25,015 nt of DNA from JAOUEA01 sp035550775 (GTDB taxonomy: Bacteria; Actinomycetota; UBA4738; HRBIN12): positions 1 through 25,015 of the forward strand of contig DASZOO010000200.1 in NCBI GenBank assembly GCA_035550775.1, given 5' to 3'. A program made the translations under genes and the position numbers. Positions 14,874 to 22,781 of the stretch are shown one piece after another (position 1 is the stretch's first letter; the number at the start of each line of letters is the position of its first letter). The notes under the pieces were generated by a model, which made no database searches, was not told where the DNA came from, and worked only from the letters and a program-made list of their open reading frames with translations.

Positions 14874-15953
14874 TCAGACGGTGGCCGCGCCGCGGTCACC
14901 GTGCCGGATGAACGCCTCGTAGCAGGCCGCTTCGTGCTCGGGAGCGAGCTCCCGGAGCGCGAGGTCCTCCCCGCGGCACCGGGCCTCGATGCCGAGCTCG
15001 GCGGCTCTGCCCGTCTCCACCACCGGGCATCTGGGGTGGAACCGGCACCCCTGCGGGATGCGGGTCGGATCCGGCGGCTCACCGGTGAGGATGGGCCGGT
15101 CGAGGCCCCCGGCCTCCGGCACGACGTCGAGCAACGCCTTCGTGTAGGGATGCTCGGCGTGCATGAGCACGCGCTCGGCGGGGCCGATCTCGACGATGCG
15201 GCCCAGGTACATGATCGCGACGCGGTCGGCGACGGTCCAGGCGAGGCCGAGGTCGTGCGTGACGATGATGATCGTCAGGCCGAGGTCCTCGCGGAGCTTC
15301 ATCAGCAGCTGGAGGATCTCCCCGCGCACCGACGCATCGAGGTTCGACACCGGCTCGTCCGCGACGATCACCTGCGGCTCGAGCACGAGCGCCCCCGCGA
15401 TCACGACCCGCTGCCGTTGCCCGCCCGAGAGCTCGTGCGGGTATCGCAGGAAGAAGTTCTCCGGCGGGCGGAGCCCTGCGCGGGAGAGCGCCCGCGCGAC
15501 GAGCTGCTCCTCCGGTTCGCCGTTCGGCCCTCGGTCGATGCCGTGGATGCGCAGCCCTTCGGCGATGATCTCGTAGATGGTCTGCCGTGGATTCAGGGTC
15601 CCGGTCGGATCCTGGAAGATCATCTGGACCTCGCGCCGGTACGGCTTGAGGTCCCGGGGGAGCGGCTTCCCCTCGTAGAGGATCTCGCCACCCTCGATCG
15701 GCTGGAGTCCCATGATCGCCCGAGCCGTCGTCGTCTTGCCGCATCCGGATTCGCCGGCGAGCGCCATGACCTCGCCGCGTCGGAGCTCGAACGAGACGCC
15801 GTCGACGGCCCGCGACTGCGTGCCCTTCTTCCCGCGGAGGCCCTCGAAGACGCCGACCCGACCCTGGAACGTGACCCGCACGTCCCGGACCTCGATCACG
15901 GTCTCGGGTTCGGGTGCGACGGGCGGCGTGGCGCTGGTCTCGGTCTGGCTCAC
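14874..15953 (-). CDS. Peptide ABC transporter ATPase, OppF/DppF type
   Basis: The 359-residue nucleotide-binding subunit is the last gene of the importer operon. Walker A is GESGCGKTT near residue 68. The Q-loop region (MIFQDPTGTLNPRQT), signature (HELSGGQRQR, about residue 173), Walker B (VIVADEPVSNLDAS) and H-loop (IIVTHDLGLA) are all intact, so it should hydrolyse ATP. The C-terminus carries the Opp/Dpp family extension with GCRFHPRCP and two further cysteines, the four-Cys arrangement reported to hold a 4Fe-4S cluster in some mycobacterial relatives. The GTG start at 15953 overlaps the upstream ATPase stop by 4 nt (GTGA), with GGAG about 9 nt before it. It pairs with the other ATPase as a heterodimer. 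Confidence 0.93.
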   Translation of the reverse strand: MSQTETSATPPVAPEPETVIEVRDVRVTFQGRVGVFEGLRGKKGTQSRAVDGVSFELRRGEVMALAGESGCGKTTTARAIMGLQPIEGGEILYEGKPLPRDLKPYRREVQMIFQDPTGTLNPRQTIYEIIAEGLRIHGIDRGPNGEPEEQLVARALSRAGLRPPENFFLRYPHELSGGQRQRVVIAGALVLEPQVIVADEPVSNLDASVRGEILQLLMKLREDLGLTIIIVTHDLGLAWTVADRVAIMYLGRIVEIGPAERVLMHAEHPYTKALLDVVPEAGGLDRPILTGEPPDPTRIPQGCRFHPRCPVVETGRAAELGIEARCRGEDLALRELAPEHEAACYEAFIRHGDRGAATV

Positions 15954-16939
15954 GCGCCGGCTCCGGTCCGTTCCTTGGCTGCGGGCACCAGCAGACACGC
16001 GGCGCGGCGGAGCTCGCCCGCCGGATACAGGTCGGGCTCCACCGTCGGGCAGTCCTCGAAGGCCTTCGGGCATCGGGGATGGAACGAGCATCCGGACGGC
16101 ACGTGGGCCGGGTCGGGCGGATCGCCTCCGAGTCCCATCGGCTTGCCGCGGAACCGGTCGTCGCCGATCTCCGGGAACGCGGCCGCCAGCGCCTCCGTGT
16201 AGGGATGCTGTGGCGAGTGGAAGACCAGCTCGGCCGGGCCCTCCTCGACGATCTTGCCCGCGTACATGATCGCGAGCCGGTCCGAGGTCTCCACCAGCAC
16301 GGAGAGATCGTGGGTGATGAAGATCATCGACAACCCGAGGTCGCGTTGGAGCTCCTTCATGAGTCGCAGCACCTGGGCCTGCACCATGACGTCGAGCGCC
16401 GTCGTCGGCTCGTCCGCGATCACGAGCGAGGGGGAGCAGGCGAGCGCCATGGCGATCATCACGCGCTGCTTCTGCCCGCCCGAGAGCTCGTGCGGGTAGT
16501 CCTTCATGCGGCGTGTGGGCAGGCCGACCTGCTCGAGCAGCGAACCGACGCGCACCCGGGCTTCCTTCTCGCCGGCTTGTTGGTGCACCGTGATCGCCTC
16601 GGCGATCTGGTCGCCGACGCGCTTGACGGGGTTGAGGGCGTGCATCGCCCCCTGGAACACGATGGACGCTCCCGTCCAGCGGACGGCCCGCAGCCGGCCC
16701 GGCTTCATCTCGAGCACGTTCTCGCCCTCGAGCAGGATCGTGCCCTCGACCTTCGTCTTGGGAGGAAGCAGGCGCAGGATCGCCGCCGCGATCGTGGACT
16801 TGCCGCATCCGGACTCTCCCGCGAGTCCCACCACCTCACCCTTCGCCACGGCCATGTCGACGCCCCGCACCGCCGGCACGCCACCGCCCGACGTGTGGTA
16901 GGTGATGCGCACGTCGTCCAGGGTCAGGATGTCGCTCAT
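15950..16939 (-). CDS. Peptide ABC transporter ATPase, OppD/DppD type
   Basis: The 329-residue ATPase has Walker A (GESGCGKST), Q-loop (IVFQGAMHALNPVKR), signature (HELSGGQKQR), Walker B (SLVIADEPTTALD) and H-loop (IFITHDLSVL). The family C-terminal extension has GCSFHPRCPKAFEDC plus another cysteine near the end (RAACLL), again four cysteines. The FQGAMHALNP segment is the OppD/DppD form, whereas the partner gene has FQDPTGTLNP, typical of the F subunit. The start ATG 16939 overlaps the upstream permease stop (ATGA), and GAGGGA lies just before it. It drives import together with the two permeases and the binding protein encoded upstream. Confidence 0.93.
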   Translation of the reverse strand: MSDILTLDDVRITYHTSGGGVPAVRGVDMAVAKGEVVGLAGESGCGKSTIAAAILRLLPPKTKVEGTILLEGENVLEMKPGRLRAVRWTGASIVFQGAMHALNPVKRVGDQIAEAITVHQQAGEKEARVRVGSLLEQVGLPTRRMKDYPHELSGGQKQRVMIAMALACSPSLVIADEPTTALDVMVQAQVLRLMKELQRDLGLSMIFITHDLSVLVETSDRLAIMYAGKIVEEGPAELVFHSPQHPYTEALAAAFPEIGDDRFRGKPMGLGGDPPDPAHVPSGCSFHPRCPKAFEDCPTVEPDLYPAGELRRAACLLVPAAKERTGAGA

Positions 16940-17901
16940 CGATCCCTCAGCTTCGGGTTGATGATCTCGTCGAGCGCGAACCCGATCATCGTGAACGAGA
17001 GCACGACGAGCACGATGCAGATTCCCGGAGCCGCGATCCACCACCACCAGCCGAGGGTGGTGGCTCCGGTGGTGAAGGCTTCCTCGAGGATGCCACCCCA
17101 GGAGACCGCGAACGGGTCGCCCAGGCCGAGGAACGATAGCGCCGTCTCTGACAGGATCGCGATCGCCACGACCAGCACGGTGTTGGCCAGGATCACGGGC
17201 GTGACGTTGGGCAGTACGTGCCGGGAGATCATGTGCCAGTCGCCTCCGCCAAGAGCCCTGGCTCGTTCGACGTACGGGCGTTCCCGAACGGAGAGCACCT
17301 GGGCGCGCACGAGTCGCGCCGTGCCCGGCCACGACGTCAGCCCGATCACCATGATGATCGTGACGAGTGACGGCCCGAGGATCGCGGCGAGCACGATCGC
17401 GAGCGCGAGCCAGGGCACCACGAGTGCGAAGTCGGTGAACCGCATCAAGAACGTGTCCGTGAACCCGGCTCGGTATCCGGCCACGATGCCGACGAGGGTG
17501 CCGATCACCATCGTGATCACCGACGCGGTGAGGCCGACGAGCAGGGAGATCTTCGCGCCCTCGATCACGAGGGTGAGCACGGACAACCCGAGGCCATCGG
17601 TACCGAAGGGGAACTCGAGCGAGGGCGGGGCGCCAACCGGCTGGTCCGTGATGAGGCTCGGGTTCGTCCCGTCGTCGCTGGCGAAGATCGCGAAGATCGC
17701 CACGCCGACGAAGAAGAGCAGGATGATCAGCCCGGCCATGCCCATCTTGGACTTGCGGTACTCCTTCCAGAAGCGCGAGATGGCGACCCGCCGCCGGGCC
17801 CGCCGGATCTGCCGCGGCGACCGGATCTCGCCGAGCGGCTCGATCGGTGGCTCCGGCGTGAGGGCCGGATCGCCGCCTGGGGTGATCGGGGGTGCTTGCA
17901 C
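16936..17901 (-). CDS. Peptide ABC transporter permease, OppC/DppC type
   Basis: The 321-residue inner-membrane permease has a roughly 60-residue cytoplasmic N-terminal tail rich in Pro and Arg, typical of the C subunit. The first helix is MAGLIILLFFVGVAIFAIFA. After a periplasm-side domain come five more helices, including SLLVGLTASVITMVIGTLVG and FALVVPWLALAIVLAAIL. The EAA-type coupling loop is ERARALGGGDWHMISRHVLPN, which contacts the ATPases. The final helix is IVLVVLSFTMIGFALDEI. The start is GTG 17901, 3 nt after the upstream permease stop, with a good Shine-Dalgarno (GGGAGG, spacer 8). In-frame downstream starts would remove the first helix or tail. Confidence 0.92.
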   Translation of the reverse strand: MQAPPITPGGDPALTPEPPIEPLGEIRSPRQIRRARRRVAISRFWKEYRKSKMGMAGLIILLFFVGVAIFAIFASDDGTNPSLITDQPVGAPPSLEFPFGTDGLGLSVLTLVIEGAKISLLVGLTASVITMVIGTLVGIVAGYRAGFTDTFLMRFTDFALVVPWLALAIVLAAILGPSLVTIIMVIGLTSWPGTARLVRAQVLSVRERPYVERARALGGGDWHMISRHVLPNVTPVILANTVLVVAIAILSETALSFLGLGDPFAVSWGGILEEAFTTGATTLGWWWWIAAPGICIVLVVLSFTMIGFALDEIINPKLRDR

Positions 17902-17904
17902 GCG

Positions 17905-18891
17905 TCAGGCCTCCCGCACTCGAGGATCGAAGTAACCGTAGACGAGATCGGCGACGAGGTTCATCACGATGACGGCCGCGCTCGCGAACAGGAACACGCC
18001 TTGTAGCAGAGGGTAGTCGCGAGCCGACAGGGCATTGTAGGTGAGCAATCCCAGGCCCTGGTATCCGAACACGTACTCGACCGTGATCGCTCCGCCCAAC
18101 ACGAATCCGAACGACAGCGCGATGAGGGTGATCGTCGGCAGCAGGGCGTTCCGGACGGCGTGGCGCCGCAGCACGAACTTCTCCCGCACCCCCTTGGCGC
18201 GAGCGGTCTGGATGTAGTCCTCACCCAGCACGTCGAGCAGCGACGACCGCATCACCAGGTAGAACTCCCCGATGTAGGCGAGCGTGAGGGTGAGCAGCGG
18301 AAGGAACAGGTGGTTCAAGACGTCGGCGAGCCGATCGAGACCGGTGAGGTCGCTGCCGACGGATTCATGTCCGCTGGCCGGGAACCATCCGAGCGTCGTC
18401 GAGAACAGCAGGATCAGCAGCATGCCGAGCCAGAACTCCGGCATCGAGTAGAGCACGAGGGACACACCCATCGACGACACGTCGAGCTTGCCGCCGCGCC
18501 GCCATCCCGAGTAGATGCCGAGCACGACGCCGATGATGGTGGAGAACACGGTCGAGAGCCCGACGAGCAGGATCGTGGGCCACATCGCCTCGACGAACAC
18601 CGCGACGACGCTCTCGTTCGGCCGCAGGATCAGGGAGTCGCCGAAGTCGAGGCGGAGCGTGTCGCCCATGAAGTCGAGGAACTGGCCCGGGAACAGCGGC
18701 TGGTCGAGACCGTAGTCGGCCCGCAGCTCCGCTTGCTCCTCAGGGCTCAGCTGAGCGCCGGCGCCGCGGGTCAGCAGCGCGACCGGGTCGGCCGGGAGGA
18801 TCCGGAACAGGAAGAAGTTGAAGACGACGACGGCGACCAGGGTGAGGAGCGCCTGTACGACCTTACGAAGGACGTACCCGCGCGTCCCCAC
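17905..18891 (-). CDS. Peptide ABC transporter permease, OppB/DppB type
   Basis: The 328-residue permease begins RGYVLRKVVQALLTLVAVVV, the standard B-subunit first helix. The conserved FRILPADPVALLTRG follows, then the external domain (LRADYGLDQPLFPGQFLDFM). The membrane core includes LLVGLSTVFSTIIGVVLGIY and MGVSLVLYSMPEFWLGMLLI. The EAA loop is YIQTARAKGVREKFVLRRHA and the C-terminus ends DLVYGYFDPRVRE. All these are hallmarks of the OppB/DppB subfamily. The start GTG 18891 lies 35 nt after the binding-protein stop, with a GAGG-type Shine-Dalgarno close by. It forms the translocation channel with the C-type permease. Confidence 0.93.
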   Translation of the reverse strand: MGTRGYVLRKVVQALLTLVAVVVFNFFLFRILPADPVALLTRGAGAQLSPEEQAELRADYGLDQPLFPGQFLDFMGDTLRLDFGDSLILRPNESVVAVFVEAMWPTILLVGLSTVFSTIIGVVLGIYSGWRRGGKLDVSSMGVSLVLYSMPEFWLGMLLILLFSTTLGWFPASGHESVGSDLTGLDRLADVLNHLFLPLLTLTLAYIGEFYLVMRSSLLDVLGEDYIQTARAKGVREKFVLRRHAVRNALLPTITLIALSFGFVLGGAITVEYVFGYQGLGLLTYNALSARDYPLLQGVFLFASAAVIVMNLVADLVYGYFDPRVREA

Positions 18892-18926
18892 CCTCGCTGC
18901 CTCGCCCCCTCAGGCCAGGCCCGCGG

Positions 18927-20780
18927 TCAGGCCTTGTCCTCGTCGTCGCCTCGGCTCCGAGCGAACATCACGCCGCCGATGACCACGACGACGGCCGCGA
19001 TGATGCCGATCCACACGGCGGCCGGGATGCCGCTCGAGCCTCCGCCGGCGGCTCCCGCCCCGGTCGAGGCCGGCTTGATGTTCCGGTACGAGAAGTTCCC
19101 GTACTGGAACAGGGCGTATCCGCCGTCGCCGTTCTCATCGGGCTTCGGCTGGAACTGGAAGCCCTCCCACCGGTCGCTCCTCCAGGCCTGGAGGTCGTTG
19201 TCGTACCAGAGCACGACCTCGGGCACCTGCTCGTAGAGGATCTGCTGCATCTCGTGCACGATCCCCTGGCGCTCCTCGGGGGATTCCGGGGTGCGCTGCT
19301 CCTCGTACAGCTGGTCGTATTCGGGGTTCGAGTAGCACGTGTCGCTCCACGAGCCGCACTGGTCGGTCGTGAACGTCGACAGGATGAAGTCGGGGTCCGG
19401 GTCGGGCCCCCATCCCCAGATGTAGAGGTCGTAGTCCGACGCGAGCCAGGCATCGATCAGCTTGGAGTCGGTGACCGCCTGAGTGGTCGTCGTGATGCCG
19501 AGCTGGTCGATCCACCCGGTGATCAGCTTGCCCGCCTTCACACCGTCGGGCGATTCCGTGCGGACGATGAACCTGAAGTCGAGGTTCTCGCCGCCGCCGG
19601 GCATGTTCCGGACGCCGTCGCCGTCGCTATCCTCGTAGCCGGCGGCGTCGAGCTTCGCGTTCGCGGCTTCGATGTCGCCGTCGGGCAGCGCATCGGCTCC
19701 CGGCTCCCAATGCCAGAACGTGGTCGTGGGCACGACGATCGTGGTGCCGGGCGTACCGTACCCGCCGAGGACACGCTCGACGAGGTTCTCCTTGTCGATC
19801 GCCATCGCGATCGCCTGCCGCACCTCCAGGTCTTCGAGCGCGGGATGCCCCGTGCTTTGCTCACACGACTTCTGCACGTAGCACTGGTTGAAGCTCATCT
19901 GGGAGTAGGAGAACGAGCCTCCGACGTTCGTCTGGATGCCTTCCTGACCCTCGAGCGAGCGGAACAACTCGACCGGGATCGATTCGGCGAAGTCGATCTC
20001 GCCGGCCCGCAGGTCCTGCACCATCGTCTCGGCGTTCGTGTAGCGCTTGAAGATCACGCGGTCGAGCGTGGGCGCGCCCTCGAAGTAGTCCTTGTTCGCC
20101 TCGAGGGTCCAATCCTCGTCCTTGTTCCACTCCACGAGGCGGAACGGGCCGGACGTCACCGGCACCCCGGCCTCAGGATCGAAGTTCTCGTACTTCTTGA
20201 TCTCGTCCTTGCTCATGTCGCCGAAGACGTGCTCGGGAAGGATGTAGATCCAGGGCGGGATCAGGGGAGCGATCGAGGGCTCCGTCGTCTTCCACAGCAG
20301 CGTGGTGTCGTCGGGCGCGGTGATGCTGTCGGTGAACGGCAGGTAGTTCGTGAACGTCGACCAGTTCTGGTCGAGGATCAGGTTGTAGGTGAACGCGATG
20401 TCGGCGGCGGTGAGGGGTTCCCCGTCGCTCCAGGTCACGCCGTCCCGGATCTTGATCGTCCACGTGAGTCCGTCGGCGGAAACCCCGCCGTTCTCCTCGG
20501 TAGGGATCTCGGTCGCGAGGCTTGGAACGGCCGACATGTCGTCCTGCGAGAAGCCGAAGAGCAGGTTGTACTGCATCGACAGCAGCTCGTACTCCGGGGT
20601 CTCGATCGCCCTCAGCGGGTTCACCGTGACCATGTTGTTGGTCAGGCCGACGATGAAGGTCAACGGCTCCTCGCCCGCACTCGGGCTGGCATCTTGCGCC
20701 AGCGCACTGCCGGAGAGGCCGAGCCCGGTCAGCATCCCGGCCGCGACCAAGATCGCCAGAGCCCTTCGCGTGGTCCTCAT
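18927..20780 (-). CDS. Peptide-binding protein (SBP family 5) with C-terminal membrane anchor
   Basis: This 617-residue extracellular solute-binding protein of the OppA/DppA type captures peptides for the ABC importer. A signal peptide (RRALAILVAAGMLTGLGLSG, cleavage expected after ALA28) lacks a lipobox cysteine. The family 5 core shows WTIKIRDGVTWSDGEPLTAADI, TSGPFRLVEWN, the ALEDLEVRQAIAMAIDKENL block and DYDLYIWGWGPDPDPDF. Near residue 383 an EF-hand-like loop (DSDGDGVRN) suggests calcium binding. The end is unusual: a Gly/Ser linker, one hydrophobic helix (WIGIIAAVVVVIGGVMFA) and a charged RSRGDDEDKA tail, so it is probably tethered by a C-terminal transmembrane segment. ATG 20780 has a strong Shine-Dalgarno (GAGGAGG), unlike the leaderless genes around it. 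Confidence 0.95.
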   Translation of the reverse strand: MRTTRRALAILVAAGMLTGLGLSGSALAQDASPSAGEEPLTFIVGLTNNMVTVNPLRAIETPEYELLSMQYNLLFGFSQDDMSAVPSLATEIPTEENGGVSADGLTWTIKIRDGVTWSDGEPLTAADIAFTYNLILDQNWSTFTNYLPFTDSITAPDDTTLLWKTTEPSIAPLIPPWIYILPEHVFGDMSKDEIKKYENFDPEAGVPVTSGPFRLVEWNKDEDWTLEANKDYFEGAPTLDRVIFKRYTNAETMVQDLRAGEIDFAESIPVELFRSLEGQEGIQTNVGGSFSYSQMSFNQCYVQKSCEQSTGHPALEDLEVRQAIAMAIDKENLVERVLGGYGTPGTTIVVPTTTFWHWEPGADALPDGDIEAANAKLDAAGYEDSDGDGVRNMPGGGENLDFRFIVRTESPDGVKAGKLITGWIDQLGITTTTQAVTDSKLIDAWLASDYDLYIWGWGPDPDPDFILSTFTTDQCGSWSDTCYSNPEYDQLYEEQRTPESPEERQGIVHEMQQILYEQVPEVVLWYDNDLQAWRSDRWEGFQFQPKPDENGDGGYALFQYGNFSYRNIKPASTGAGAAGGGSSGIPAAVWIGIIAAVVVVIGGVMFARSRGDDEDKA

Positions 20781-20818
20781 CGGTTCCTCCTCACGACGCC
20801 GTCGATGGCTTCCTTCAT

Positions 20819-20832
20819 CATCTCGCGAAATG
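20819..20832. promoter_or_regulatory. Imperfect dyad upstream of the binding-protein gene
   Basis: The 14-bp sequence has 7-bp arms with one mismatch around TCGCGA, 39-52 bp upstream of the binding-protein start and next to the S66 stop. With the flanking TTCCTTCAT it resembles the dyad upstream of the S66 gene, so both may bind the same regulator. Confidence 0.3.
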
Positions 20833-20834
20833 TC

Positions 20835-21824
20835 TTACGCACGTGGCACGACTCCCGGTTGGTCGATCGTCACCGTGCGGGCGTCGGCATCGAGCGTGGC
20901 CGTGACCCCCAGGGGGATCGACGCCAGGTGCTTCCCGTGGCCGAGGGGCAGCTTGTAGAGCACCGGCACCCCCAATCCGGACAGGTGCCGCTCGAGCGCG
21001 TCCTCGATCGACCGGTCTCGCGGTGTCTCCGGGCGCTGCTCCCGCCAACCGCAGTCCTTCATCTCCCCGATCACCACGCCGGCGACGCCGTCGAGCTTGC
21101 CCGCGAGCCGGAGCTGCTCGAGGTGGACCTCGATGATGTAGGTGGGCTCGTCGACCTCCTCGAAGAACAGGATCGCACCGTCGAACACCGGATCGAACGA
21201 GGTGCCGATCAGGTGCACCAACGTGAAGAGGTTCCCACCGACGATGGGCGCGGTGGCCTTGCCGGGGGCGAGCGCGCGCACGTACGGGTCGTCGGGGTCG
21301 CGCGGGACCTCCCCAGCCGCTCCCTTCATGAGGGCCTCGAGCGCGGAGTCCCACGTGAAGGCCGTACGGTCCGGGATGCCCATCGACCCGAGTCCGGGGC
21401 CGTGGAAGGTGGCGAGGCCGGTGCGCTGGCGGATCGCGACGTGCAGGTTCGTGATGTCGGAGTACCCCATGAGCGCCTTCGGGTTGGCCTCGATGAGGTC
21501 GTAGTCGAGATGCTCGAGGATCTGCAACGCTCCGGTGCCTCCCCAGAGCACCTGGATCACGTCGACCTCCGGGTCCGCGAACAGGTCGTTGAGGTCGGCG
21601 GCGCGCTGCTGGGGGCTGCCTGCGACGTAGTCGTCCTGAGCCCAGACGCCGTCGCTCAGTCGCACGCGGAAGCCGCGCTCTTCCCACCATTCGACCGGGC
21701 GTTCGATGTCGCTGCGGTTGTAGTAGGGACCGCTGGGCGAGCAGACGCCGATCGTGCCGCCATGCGGCAACGGCGCGCCCAACGACGTCGCGGCGACGTG
21801 GGTCACCCGGTCCCCTTCATTCAC
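20835..21824 (-). CDS. Peptidase S66 LD-carboxypeptidase (LdcA/MccF family)
   Basis: The 329-residue serine peptidase belongs to family S66, which removes a terminal residue at an L,D bond in murein tetrapeptides (LdcA) or cleaves microcin C-type conjugates (MccF). The nucleophile elbow is GYSDITNLH (Ser122). GGTIGVCSPSG near the N-terminus, VIQVLWGGTGALQILEHLDY, the acidic FFEEVDEPTYIIEVHL segment and LPLGHGKH with the catalytic histidine are all in family order. There is no signal peptide, so it acts in the cytoplasm, on imported or recycled peptides. It lies 54 bp upstream of the binding-protein gene on the same strand. The start is GTG 21824; GTG 21806 is an alternative. Whether it is LdcA-like or MccF-like cannot be settled by eye. 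Confidence 0.9.
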   Translation of the reverse strand: MNEGDRVTHVAATSLGAPLPHGGTIGVCSPSGPYYNRSDIERPVEWWEERGFRVRLSDGVWAQDDYVAGSPQQRAADLNDLFADPEVDVIQVLWGGTGALQILEHLDYDLIEANPKALMGYSDITNLHVAIRQRTGLATFHGPGLGSMGIPDRTAFTWDSALEALMKGAAGEVPRDPDDPYVRALAPGKATAPIVGGNLFTLVHLIGTSFDPVFDGAILFFEEVDEPTYIIEVHLEQLRLAGKLDGVAGVVIGEMKDCGWREQRPETPRDRSIEDALERHLSGLGVPVLYKLPLGHGKHLASIPLGVTATLDADARTVTIDQPGVVPRA

Positions 21825-21894
21825 GACCGGTCGCGCGTCCGAACGGATGGGTGTTCCGACCCGCGCTCGGGCACACGACGTCCGGCCTCCCCCC

Positions 21895-21913
21895 CATGAT
21901 CCCGCGGATTATG
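21895..21913. promoter_or_regulatory. Operator-like dyad and possible -10 upstream of the S66 gene
   Basis: CATGATCC-CGC-GGATTATG has 8-bp arms with one mismatch. On the minus strand its edge reads CATAAT, a good -10 sequence, so a regulator bound here would overlap the promoter. Transcription from it would give a leader of about 75 nt before GTG 21824. Confidence 0.4.
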
Positions 21914-21957
21914 AAGGAACTCCGTGTCCCGCGCCAGTCCCGGGCTTTCGGTTCCTT
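21914..21957 (-). terminator. Long inverted repeat after the C26 gene
   Basis: AAGGAAC (21914-21920) and GTTCCTT (21951-21957) are perfect 7-bp complements enclosing 30 bp that itself contains C-rich and G-rich tracts. It lies 9 bp after the C26 stop in the 141-bp gap before the S66 gene. It may be a structured terminator or leader, but no T-tract follows. Confidence 0.3.
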
Positions 21958-21965
21958 GACCTGCA

Positions 21966-22781
21966 TCATCGCTGAGCCGCGTGACGGGTTACGTCGTCCT
22001 GCCCGCGCAGCCGAGCGCGGAGCACGAGGGCTTCGAAGAGGGATCGCTGGGCGGGATCGCTGGACGCGGTCTCCTCCGGATGCCACTGCACACCGACGAT
22101 CCACGGTTCCGGCGAGGGCTCGTCCGACGGCTCGGCGTCGAGCTCGATCGCCTCGACGAGCCCGTCGGGGCTGCGGCCCGCCACGCGAAGCCGGTCGCCG
22201 ACACGGTCGATGCCCTGATGGTGGTGCGACGAACACACGAGCTCGGCCGACGGACTCAGCGCAGCGAGGTGCGAGGCCGGCTCGGGCGTGACCGGATGCA
22301 GGCGCTCGGTTCCATCGAGGGGCACGCCGTGCTCGAGCAAGCCGGCCAGCGCCGGCAGGTGCTGGTGGAGCGTGCCGCCGTAGGCCACGTTCATGACCTG
22401 CATGCCCCGGCAGATGCACAGGACGGGGATCCGCATCCGCTCGGCCGCGAGCAGCAGGTCGGCCTCGAACGCGTCGCGGTCCGGCTCCACCCCGTAGTTG
22501 TGCTCGGTGTCGGGCTCGGCCCCGTAGCGCGACGGGTCGACGTCTCCGCCGCCGACGAGCAGGAGGCCGTCGTAGGGCTGCAGGATCTCCTCCGGCTCGC
22601 CTTCCTCGCCCGGGGCGAGGATCGCGGTGCGGGCGCCTGCGCTGCGGAGCGCGTCGACGTAGGGGGCCGGGACCCCGTATCCGCCGTCGGGCCAGCGAGC
22701 CACGCGATCGTGGGCGAGGTGGTAGGCGACGAGCGCGACGACCGGCCGGTCCCTGCCCTGCTCGCCCGATCCGCTCGTCAT
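21966..22781 (-). CDS. Class I glutamine amidotransferase, peptidase C26 (gamma-glutamyl hydrolase/PuuD-like)
   Basis: The 271-residue hydrolase has the C26 layout: PYDGLLLVGGGDVDPSRYG, then HNYGVEPDRDAFEADLLLAA. The nucleophile elbow is PVLCICRGMQVMNVAYGGTLHQ with Cys124, the second cysteine. VCSSHHHQGIDRVGDRLRV follows, and the His-Glu of GVQWHPEET completes an intact Cys-His-Glu triad. PuuD-type enzymes hydrolyse gamma-glutamyl bonds such as gamma-Glu-GABA; other members act on gamma-glutamyl peptides. The start ATG 22781 overlaps the stop of the upstream amidotransferase (ATGA), so the two are coupled. The downstream peptidase and peptide importer suggest a peptide rather than a polyamine substrate, which is inference. 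Confidence 0.9.
   Translation of the reverse strand: MTSGSGEQGRDRPVVALVAYHLAHDRVARWPDGGYGVPAPYVDALRSAGARTAILAPGEEGEPEEILQPYDGLLLVGGGDVDPSRYGAEPDTEHNYGVEPDRDAFEADLLLAAERMRIPVLCICRGMQVMNVAYGGTLHQHLPALAGLLEHGVPLDGTERLHPVTPEPASHLAALSPSAELVCSSHHHQGIDRVGDRLRVAGRSPDGLVEAIELDAEPSDEPSPEPWIVGVQWHPEETASSDPAQRSLFEALVLRARLRGQDDVTRHAAQR

Noticed and set aside
14901..17935. Long plus-strand frames antisense to the ABC ATPases and permease
   Set aside because: The minus-strand frames contain complete Walker, signature and permease motifs, and the plus-strand frames are their shadows.
18912..18934. AGGCC/GGCCT repeats after the binding-protein stop as a transcript-stabilising hairpin
   Set aside because: The stem is only 5 bp with competing pairings and is expected by chance in such GC-rich sequence.
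20721..20780. Twin-arginine (Tat) export signal on the binding protein
   Set aside because: The TTRRALAIL start has paired arginines but not the wider S-R-R-x-F-L-K pattern. An ordinary Sec signal is sufficient.
19254..21899. Plus-strand open frame of 881 codons antisense to the binding protein and S66 genes
   Set aside because: Its sequence is Arg/Val/Asp/Gly-rich without any motif or membrane pattern, and both genes on the other strand have complete domains.
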